Assembly (NCBI GenBank): GCA_020631675.1
Contig: JAHDGT010000054.1
Span: forward strand, 9,145 to 15,274
DNA length: 6,130 nucleotides
Source of the DNA: Bacteroidota bacterium
GTDB lineage: Bacteria > Bacteroidota > Bacteroidia > Chitinophagales > UBA2359
Reading direction: 5' to 3'
The notes under the pieces were generated by a model. That model was not told the origin of the DNA, searched no databases, and saw nothing but the letters and a program-made list of their open reading frames with translations. Shown here one piece after another: positions 1 through 4,561 of this stretch (position 1 is the first letter of the stretch; the number at the start of each line of letters is the position of its first letter). Made by a program: the position numbers and the translations under genes.

Positions 1-3000
1 CGAAACCTGTAGTGGATGCGGGGATGGATCAAGATATTTGCTCTGATCAAACAGCCAGTTTGAACGCTACGGTCACCTTAGGTACCGCCTCACCAGCAAC
101 AGCCTATACGGGCATGTGGACAGGTGGTACAGGTAGCTTCGATAATGCAAGTTCGCCAACAGCGGTCTATACCCCTGGAGCAGGCGAATTAGGAGCTGTG
201 ACCTTGACTTACACAAGTACGGATCCAGCAGGACCATGTCCATCTGTTTTTGATGATGTTGTAATTACAGTCTTCGAAGAAGTGGAAACAGATGCAGGAA
301 CTAACCAAACGATCTGTATTACAGAAACTGCGACTTTATCCGCAACGATCACAGGTGGTATCACTACAGGAACATGGTCCGGTGGTGCGGGTACTTTTAG
401 TAGTACTACTGATTTAAATGCAGTATACACACCCGCAGCATCAGAAGAGAATACAACAGTGATCTTAACACTGACTACTGATGATCCAACAGGTCCATGC
501 CCACTCTTAACCGATGTGGTTTCTATTACCATAAATCCATTACCGGTCGTAGAGGCGGGTCCGGATCAAGAAATCTGCTCAGATGGCACAGCTACTATGG
601 CGGGTTCTGTCGTATTAGGAGTTAATGCTCCTGCTACAGCTTATGGCGGTACATGGACAACAAGTGGCGATGGTTCTTTTGATAATGCTACTGCGATGGC
701 CGCTGTTTACACACCCGGTCCAACAGATGCAGGACCGATCACCCTAACCTTAACAAGTGATGATCCAGCAGGTCCTTGCCCGGCTATTAATGATCAAATG
801 GTGGTTTATGTGGTTACCAAACCCGATCCACCAGCAAATCCTCCTGTAGATGCGCTCTGCGAAGATTTGGCTACCTATCCAACGATTGACCCAGGAACTG
901 GTGTCTACAATTTCTATCGCGATGGTGTGTTAATTGCAGGTGTGGGTGACCACGTAGGTTCTTATACCATCACAGCTGTTGATGATGAAACCACCATTAC
1001 GGTAACAGAGATAGTAACGGGCCCTTCTGGCACCGAATGTGAAAGCTTAGCATCTGTAGGAGCTGCGATTGAGATATTGGATCCAATCACTTACACTACT
1101 TCAACGGCTTGTTCTAATGATGGTTCTAATACTTTCACCGTCAGTTTAACACCGGATAGAGGTGCTGATGCCGCCGATGACGATATTGAAATCGTAACGA
1201 CAGGCGCCGTAAGTATTTTGCCAAGTAATATTGTCCCAAGTGGTACGGCGGTAACCATTACTTATCCATTAGGTGCGCCTTGGTCGATCAGTGTCCAGAA
1301 TGCCACCTTGGGTGATCCGGATCTTTGTCCAGTACCTGATTCTGGTGATCAAGTGGTATGTTGTCCTTTTGGTGATGCCGATGGTCCATTGCAAAATCTA
1401 TGTGATGGCGAACTGCCTGATTTAACCGTTGCTTTCGCTTTCTCTGGTGGAATCATGGATATGAATGGTCAGTTGAATACGACAGACCCAGGTAGTGGAC
1501 AGGATCAAGGAGGTGATGGAGTCGTATGGTTCCCGGTTTCTTATGGCGATCCTGATCCTGATCCAATGGTGGATCCTCAGTATACCGATGCCAGTCTAAC
1601 TGTCGCCGATCCTTGTGCGCAAGCTGGTTATCGTATGTATGCCTTCTTGCAGTGTGATAAAGATGGAGATCTATCCAGCTTTGACCCGGTAGCCACTCCA
1701 GGACCATATGATGATGAGTGGATCGAAGTAGGTGCTATTGAGGCAGTTGTCTTCCCTGAAGTTTCAGCTTCAATTAACTTACCGGATCTACCTGTTGAAT
1801 GTAGAGTGGAAGTGATTCCAAGCTGTATGGATTTTGAAGTGGAGGCCACTTATGAGGATGAAGCCTTCGGTACAATGGTCAGTGTCAGTTTAGATGGAGC
1901 ACCTACGGTTGAAAATACGGGTACGAGCTACATCTTCGATACGGACGCCATCTTCGCACCAGCAGCTTCTATTGGTGAAGTAAGCTTCATCGTCACAAAT
2001 CCTGCCGCACCAGCGGACATGGGTAGTGCTTGTATCACTTACGATGCGGGTTCTCAAGACTATAAGTGCTGTATCGCTGAAGCTGGTTTCCCGACCGCAA
2101 GCCCTATTTGCCCGGATGTATATGATACAGATGGTGCTTTAGTTTCTGAAGGTGAGCCAATGACGGTTACGGTAACCGGATACGAGGATTTCGATCTTTA
2201 TTCTACCTACCTTATCATCACAGATGATGCGGGTATGATTCTGGAAGTGATCGATCTGTCTGATGATGCGACTTGGCCGACAACTTTCAGTAGCGTGCCA
2301 GCTGCCTCACCTACTAATCAAAGTCCCACACCTAGCGTGCCAATAGGTATCAATACAGCCATGTCTTTCGAGTTCGCCTATTCACACTGGACTTTACCGC
2401 CTTATGACCTCATGCCATCTGATGGACCTTGTGAGGAAGGCAATCCGGGTATGAACCTGAGATTCTATTCTTACAACGATTTCGACTTTAAGCAACCAAG
2501 CCCATTGCCACAAGCAATGAATGGGGCTACTATGGTTCCTGACCTACAAAATGCGGGTAACACATTTACCAGTGACATCGCACTCGTTGGTACTGATGAC
2601 GAAATTTGTTTCGATCTGTCAGTCGCTGATGAGCAATCCGTTCCATCACCTGTGACCTATATCGGCTTAGGCCCTAACACGACAGAAGGTTCTACTGGAG
2701 GTTTCAGTCCATTCTACTACAATACCCACGAGATCACGATCTGTGGGGGTAGCGGTCCTTATGATTATGATTGGGAAGAAACAGGTTACGTACGCCACTC
2801 CATTACCGGAGAAGGGCAGATCAGAATCATCTATGCGGATGATGCGGATTGGTCAGTTACAGTAACTGATCAAAATGGCTGTGCGAGCGGTTTGCTGGTA
2901 TTCAGTAATAATGACCTCAATGGTGATGGCTCCGAAAACATCTTGTTAGACATCATGAGCTATGATGTAGAAGGTAACAATCCTTTCACACCAGCGCATG

Positions 3001-3491
3001 AAGGTACAGTCAGTGTAGTAGTAACTGGCGGAGATTCAGATTGTGGTGATTATACTTACGACTGGACCGGACCAAGTACTTGGGATGGTACAGGTAATGG
3101 TACAGCGGATATATCAAATTGTCCATCCGGTTGGTACTCGCTGACAGTAACAGACTGTGCGGGTCAAACTACCAATGGCTGGTACTGGGTCAACAATGTG
3201 ATCCCGGGTACTCGCTCTAAAATGGATGAAACCGCAATGATGGTAACACCGAATCCTGCGAACCATATTGCGATCGTGAATATCTCAACCGCTGATGATG
3301 CGAGAATGAATTTGTCCTTGTATGATATGGCAGGACGCTTCATCTCTACCCTCCACAATGGTGAGTTAAGCGCTGGTACAACCGCTACGGTCGAAATCAG
3401 AACAGATGCACTTCCTGCTGGAGCATACCTATTGAAACTCAATACCGATGATCAAACCACCAAAACAGAGCGATTGATCATTACCCATTAA
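1..3491 (+). CDS. Giant secreted multidomain surface protein with T9SS type A sorting domain (5'-partial)
   Basis: The frame is open from the window edge (first full codon at 3) to TAA at 3489-3491, giving 1162 visible residues; the N-terminus and signal peptide lie upstream. A GTG at 12 is not the start, because the preceding codons (K-P-V) continue the repeat pattern. Domains in order: three tandem Ig-like repeats (about 15-818), a fourth Ig-like module (about 819-1079), a beta-rich module ending in a Cys-Cys pair (1359-1364), a longer Asp-rich region with a Asp-Pro run (1548-1577) and a second Cys-Cys pair (2067-2072), another unrecognised module to about 2700, two SprB-like repeats (2727-3188), and a T9SS sorting domain (3240-3488). 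The protein should cross the inner membrane by Sec and the outer membrane by T9SS, then be surface-attached or released. The Asp/Thr/Gly-rich, Lys/Arg-poor composition fits an adhesin- or matrix-type role; no catalytic motif is seen. A terminator follows at 3556, so this ends its transcription unit. Confidence 0.93.
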   Translation, partial: KPVVDAGMDQDICSDQTASLNATVTLGTASPATAYTGMWTGGTGSFDNASSPTAVYTPGAGELGAVTLTYTSTDPAGPCPSVFDDVVITVFEEVETDAGTNQTICITETATLSATITGGITTGTWSGGAGTFSSTTDLNAVYTPAASEENTTVILTLTTDDPTGPCPLLTDVVSITINPLPVVEAGPDQEICSDGTATMAGSVVLGVNAPATAYGGTWTTSGDGSFDNATAMAAVYTPGPTDAGPITLTLTSDDPAGPCPAINDQMVVYVVTKPDPPANPPVDALCEDLATYPTIDPGTGVYNFYRDGVLIAGVGDHVGSYTITAVDDETTITVTEIVTGPSGTECESLASVGAAIEILDPITYTTSTACSNDGSNTFTVSLTPDRGADAADDDIEIVTTGAVSILPSNIVPSGTAVTITYPLGAPWSISVQNATLGDPDLCPVPDSGDQVVCCPFGDADGPLQNLCDGELPDLTVAFAFSGGIMDMNGQLNTTDPGSGQDQGGDGVVWFPVSYGDPDPDPMVDPQYTDASLTVADPCAQAGYRMYAFLQCDKDGDLSSFDPVATPGPYDDEWIEVGAIEAVVFPEVSASINLPDLPVECRVEVIPSCMDFEVEATYEDEAFGTMVSVSLDGAPTVENTGTSYIFDTDAIFAPAASIGEVSFIVTNPAAPADMGSACITYDAGSQDYKCCIAEAGFPTASPICPDVYDTDGALVSEGEPMTVTVTGYEDFDLYSTYLIITDDAGMILEVIDLSDDATWPTTFSSVPAASPTNQSPTPSVPIGINTAMSFEFAYSHWTLPPYDLMPSDGPCEEGNPGMNLRFYSYNDFDFKQPSPLPQAMNGATMVPDLQNAGNTFTSDIALVGTDDEICFDLSVADEQSVPSPVTYIGLGPNTTEGSTGGFSPFYYNTHEITICGGSGPYDYDWEETGYVRHSITGEGQIRIIYADDADWSVTVTDQNGCASGLLVFSNNDLNGDGSENILLDIMSYDVEGNNPFTPAHEGTVSVVVTGGDSDCGDYTYDWTGPSTWDGTGNGTADISNCPSGWYSLTVTDCAGQTTNGWYWVNNVIPGTRSKMDETAMMVTPNPANHIAIVNISTADDARMNLSLYDMAGRFISTLHNGELSAGTTATVEIRTDALPAGAYLLKLNTDDQTTKTERLIITH
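15..818 (+). repeat. Three tandem Ig-like protein repeats (92, 87, about 89 residues)
   Basis: Units run at about 15-290, 291-551 and 552-818. Each begins with an [DE]AG-x-[DN]-Q-x-IC motif, continues with a T-A-[TS]-[LM] strand, a G-x-W-[TS]-[GT]-[GS] core, a [SA]VYTP turn, an LT-[YL]-T-[ST] strand, and ends with DP-[AT]-GPCP. One Cys near the start and one near the end of every unit suggest an intradomain disulfide. The pattern matches the PKD/Ig-like repeats common in Bacteroidota adhesin-type proteins (family knowledge). Unit 2 lacks the five-residue insertion with the PATAY motif found in units 1 and 3, so units 1 and 3 are closest to each other. More copies may lie upstream of the window. 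Confidence 0.85.
2727..3188 (+). other. Two SprB-like repeats within the large surface protein
   Basis: The first unit (about 2727-2894) has a GGSGPYDYDW strand followed by W-SVTVTDQNGC. The second (about 3000-3188) has VTGGDSDCGDYTYDW, then GWYSLTVTDCAG. The order 'GG..PY.Y.W ... G.Y.[LV]TVTD..GC' is the hallmark of the SprB repeat, first described in the Flavobacterium gliding adhesin SprB. Between the units, a D-x-N-x-D-G-x-x-N loop at 2913-2939 resembles a calcium-binding loop. The repeats are divergent, and membership is judged by motif only. Their presence does not itself imply gliding motility. Confidence 0.65.
3240..3488 (+). other. T9SS type A C-terminal sorting domain (Por_Secre_tail type)
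   Basis: The last 83 residues follow the type A sorting-signal pattern: a V-TPNPA start (3243 onward), an [IV]-x-[NL]-S strand, LSLYDMAGR, then the LPAGAYLLKL turn-strand and a final ERLIITH strand. In the family this domain is recognised by the T9SS outer-membrane machinery, normally cleaved, and the passenger is released or attached to surface glycolipid. Length and position at the extreme C-terminus are typical. Confidence 0.95.
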
Positions 3492-3555
3492 GCTATTAGG
3501 AGTTTTGAGTAAATAGAAGTAATCTAAGTACAGCTTTACTTTAGACTATTTCTAT

Positions 3556-3593
3556 AAGCCCTTGTGAATGCTATGTTCACAGGGGCTTTTTTT
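3556..3593 (+). terminator. Intrinsic terminator after the large surface-protein gene
   Basis: A 13-bp stem pairs 3556-3568 with 3576-3588, with one G-U wobble (3562/3582) and a 7-nt loop (3569-3575). A run of seven T (3587-3593) follows directly, its first two bases closing the stem. The hairpin sits 65 nt after the stop at 3491, so it should end the upstream transcript and insulate the genes downstream. The minus-strand sequence has only a short A/T run beyond the left arm, so bidirectional use is doubtful. Confidence 0.88.
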
Positions 3594-3602
3594 ATGGGCG
3601 CA

Positions 3603-3718
3603 TACCCGCAATGAAAACTGGCTTGATGAGCCTATGAAAAATCGGCGTCGAGCAGAAAATCTCATGTCTCGAGTCTCAAGTCTCGGGTCTAAGAAAATGC
3701 CAGTTTTCACTGCGGGTA
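3603..3718. repeat. Long inverted repeat (20-nt arms, 19/20 paired) around a 76-nt loop
   Basis: Arm 3603-3622 (begins TACCCGCA, ends AAACTGGC) is complementary to 3699-3718 except for one A-C pair (3611/3710). The 76-nt interior holds a heptamer tandem repeat. It lies 10 nt beyond the terminator and outside any credible gene. No transposase is present and no target-site duplication could be identified. It may be a small non-autonomous palindromic element, a remnant of one, or a structured RNA. The arms are too exact for chance in a neutral spacer. Confidence 0.7.
3660..3690. repeat. Heptamer tandem repeat, TCTCNNG, 4.4 copies
   Basis: Consecutive units are TCTCATG, TCTCGAG, TCTCAAG, TCTCGGG and a partial TCT. 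Positions 1-4 and 7 are constant while positions 5 and 6 vary. It lies in the loop of the 3603/3718 inverted repeat. Such a repeat can expand or contract by slippage; here it lies outside genes, so it would not cause coding phase variation. Confidence 0.8.
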
Positions 3719-3746
3719 CCGGGCTTTCCGTTAAAATTCAGTCCTT

Positions 3747-3812
3747 GCCTGCTGCTGTTTGGCAGGCGTAAAAATGGCTACCTCTGGGCCGCCTTTTTAC
3801 GCCGCCAAACAG
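3747..3812. repeat. 22-bp imperfect hairpin with an overlapping alternative hairpin
   Basis: The arm 3755-3778 pairs with 3791-3812 as 9 + 10 + 3 bp, broken by two single-base bulges (A3764 and T3775), around a 12-nt loop (3779-3790). An alternative stem, GCCTGC 3747-3752 with GCAGGC 3762-3767, uses part of the same left arm and cannot form at the same time. No T-run follows the main hairpin, so it is not an intrinsic terminator. It resembles repetitive extragenic palindromes in layout, but copy number cannot be judged from one window. Confidence 0.65.
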
Positions 3813-3841
3813 GGCGCATTCAATGCCTTCATTACCACTCC

Positions 3842-3866
3842 AATCCCTTGCGCGAGAACAGGGATT
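3842..3866. repeat. Short inverted repeat AATCCCT / AGGGATT
   Basis: Perfect 7-bp arms (3842-3848 and 3860-3866) flank an 11-nt loop. The loop contains TGCGCGA, which recurs partly at 3871-3876 (TGCGCG) just downstream. It lies at the downstream edge of the G+C-richer structured half of the spacer and may be part of the same palindromic element. Confidence 0.45.
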
Positions 3867-3892
3867 AAACTGCGCGATTCACCACATTAATT

Positions 3893-3928
3893 TGATCATT
3901 CATAACAATTTTATGACCATTCGTAACA
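3893..3928. promoter_or_regulatory. Two 15-nt direct repeats at 21-nt spacing (candidate binding site)
   Basis: TGATCATTCATAACA (3893-3907) recurs as TGACCATTCGTAACA (3914-3928), 13 of 15 identical, consensus TGAYCATTCRTAACA. The 21-bp period is two helical turns, so both copies would face the same side of DNA, as for regulators that bind tandem half-sites. The regulator is unknown. The site is about 120-200 nt upstream of the candidate promoters, so a direct role is only a possibility. Confidence 0.35.
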
Positions 3929-3984
3929 TAGTTGAATTAGGAATTCTATGATTTGTTGATGTCTTTTGTTTCATCTTCAGTTTT

Positions 3985-4007
3985 TAACAGTTTGTATCTA
4001 ACTGTTA
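3985..4007. promoter_or_regulatory. Perfect palindrome TAACAGTT-N7-AACTGTTA (candidate operator)
   Basis: Arms 3985-3992 and 4000-4007 are exact inverted copies with a 7-nt spacer, in an A+T-rich spacer upstream of the gene at 4234. The size and symmetry fit a site for a dimeric transcription factor. It is not followed by a T-run, so it is not a terminator. A further CAGTTG lies just downstream (4010-4015). Confidence 0.35.
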
Positions 4008-4048
4008 GGCAGTTGTAAACGCTTAATGATCCCGTATTGGAATGCAAA

Positions 4049-4082
4049 TTGAAATTAAATCAATGATAAATAGATAAATTTG
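4049..4082 (+). promoter_or_regulatory. Candidate Bacteroidota promoter, distal (TTG-N23-TAAATTTG)
   Basis: TAAATTTG at 4075-4082 fits the TAnnTTTG -7 consensus of Bacteroidota housekeeping promoters. A TTG at 4049-4051 lies 23 nt upstream, at the long end of the accepted spacing. Transcription would begin near 4089, leaving a leader of about 145 nt before the ATG at 4234. The match is by consensus only, and A+T-rich DNA gives such matches by chance. Confidence 0.35.
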
Positions 4083-4094
4083 TATAGTTATTTT

Positions 4095-4124
4095 TATTGA
4101 TCTGTAATCAATATCTTAGATTTG
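4095..4124 (+). promoter_or_regulatory. Candidate promoter, proximal (TTG-N17-TAGATTTG), with an overlapping palindrome
   Basis: TAGATTTG at 4117-4124 fits TAnnTTTG, and TTG at 4097-4099 lies 17 nt upstream. Transcription would start near 4131, giving a leader of about 100 nt for the gene at 4234. The -33 element is embedded in an inverted repeat, TATTGAT (4095-4101) and ATCAATA (4107-4113) with a 5-nt spacer, so a repressor bound there would block polymerase. The match is by consensus only. Confidence 0.38.
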
Positions 4125-4211
4125 AAAATTCAGTTATAGTTGATAAAAAATAATTTATTGTATTGTGTATTCAATCAATTTGTTTGCACTTAACTGAATC
4201 GTCCATACTTA

Positions 4212-4221
4212 TCACTCCTAA
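4212..4221 (+). promoter_or_regulatory. Leader motif TCACTCCTAA, copy 1 (12 nt before ATG 4234)
   Basis: This 10-mer recurs exactly at 4541-4550, each time 11-12 nt before a start codon. Neither start has a purine-rich Shine-Dalgarno sequence, as expected in Bacteroidota. The motif resembles the 16S rRNA 3' tail itself rather than its complement, so it cannot act as a ribosome-binding site by that pairing. Function unknown; it could be a translational or RNA-binding signal, or a trace of duplication of the upstream ends. Confidence 0.4.
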
Positions 4222-4233
4222 ATTAACCGACTT

Positions 4234-4536
4234 ATGAAGTTAGCTAAGTTATTTGTTCAAGTATCGTTTGTTTTCTTAATAAGCATTGTGTTGTATGCTC
4301 AACAAAACAATGACAAAAGTGAAGCGAATACCAAGCTTCAAATGAAAGCTGGGCAGCACCCACACCCAACAATTTCTCCAGCTGATTTACCTGTGCCTTA
4401 CTCGAGATTAACGCCTCAACAAAGATTACAACATTTGGAAAAAGAACTGGAAAGGGGGCGCATTAACCCTCAGAACTACGAATACGAAAAAACACGCTTA
4501 AAGGCTTTGATAAAAGCTGAAGAAGACAAAAAATAA
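4234..4536 (+). CDS. Small exported protein with C-terminal SHOCT-like motif
   Basis: This is a complete 100-residue protein of unknown function. Residues 1-22 form a signal peptide: a Lys-containing start, a hydrophobic core (about 6-20), and likely cleavage after YA before QQ. There is no lipobox Cys, so it should be released into the periplasm or further. A short polar/Pro-His-rich linker (about 23-57) precedes a charged helical segment (about 61-93). That segment fits the SHOCT pattern, L-x(6)-G-x-I-x(4)-[FY]-E-x(2)-K-x(2)-L, with G75, I77, Y82, E83, K86 and L89. SHOCT (short C-terminal) domains usually end other proteins and are thought to mediate oligomerisation or binding; family membership here is inferred by eye. 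The ATG at 4234 is chosen because the signal peptide begins there; no Shine-Dalgarno is present. The next gene starts 25 nt after its stop with no terminator between, so the two are probably co-transcribed and it may assist or bind that large protein. Confidence 0.82.
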   Translation: MKLAKLFVQVSFVFLISIVLYAQQNNDKSEANTKLQMKAGQHPHPTISPADLPVPYSRLTPQQRLQHLEKELERGRINPQNYEYEKTRLKALIKAEEDKK

Positions 4537-4540
4537 TTCC

Positions 4541-4550
4541 TCACTCCTAA
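4541..4550 (+). promoter_or_regulatory. Leader motif TCACTCCTAA, copy 2 (11 nt before ATG 4562)
   Basis: This is an exact copy of the 10-mer at 4212-4221, in the 25-nt gap between the small exported protein gene and the large one. Similarity continues loosely: both copies run on through an ATTA-like stretch to TTATG at the start codon. The repeated placement suggests that the gap is more than random spacer. Confidence 0.4.
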
Positions 4551-4561
4551 TATTATCAGTT

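Noticed and set aside
12..14. GTG as the start codon of the first large gene
   Set aside because: The frame stays open upstream to the window edge, the preceding codons (K-P-V) match the boundary of the next repeats, and there is no signal peptide after it.
209..532. Minus-strand open frame opposite the first Ig-like repeats
   Set aside because: It is antisense to clear repeat-coding sequence, with Val/Ser-rich low-complexity product and no domain.
1453..1849. Two overlapping minus-strand open frames
   Set aside because: Both are antisense to the large surface-protein gene, overlap each other, and show no recognisable product.
3164..3442. Minus-strand open frame opposite the T9SS sorting domain
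   Set aside because: The + strand codes an unmistakable sorting domain here; the antisense product is a shadow.
3660..3690. CRISPR-like array
   Set aside because: Units are only 7 nt with no spacers; it is a plain tandem repeat.
3600..3752. Open minus-strand frame through the heptamer array
   Set aside because: It has no convincing start or domain and its product is just the heptamer read as protein; the DNA is better explained as palindromic repeat.
3568..3771. A 67-codon open frame on the + strand
   Set aside because: It starts inside the terminator hairpin and runs through the inverted repeat and heptamer array; its product has no domain or signal and reflects the repeat.
3755..3812. 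Second intrinsic terminator
   Set aside because: The stem is strong but no T-run follows on the + strand, and no gene ends nearby on the minus strand.
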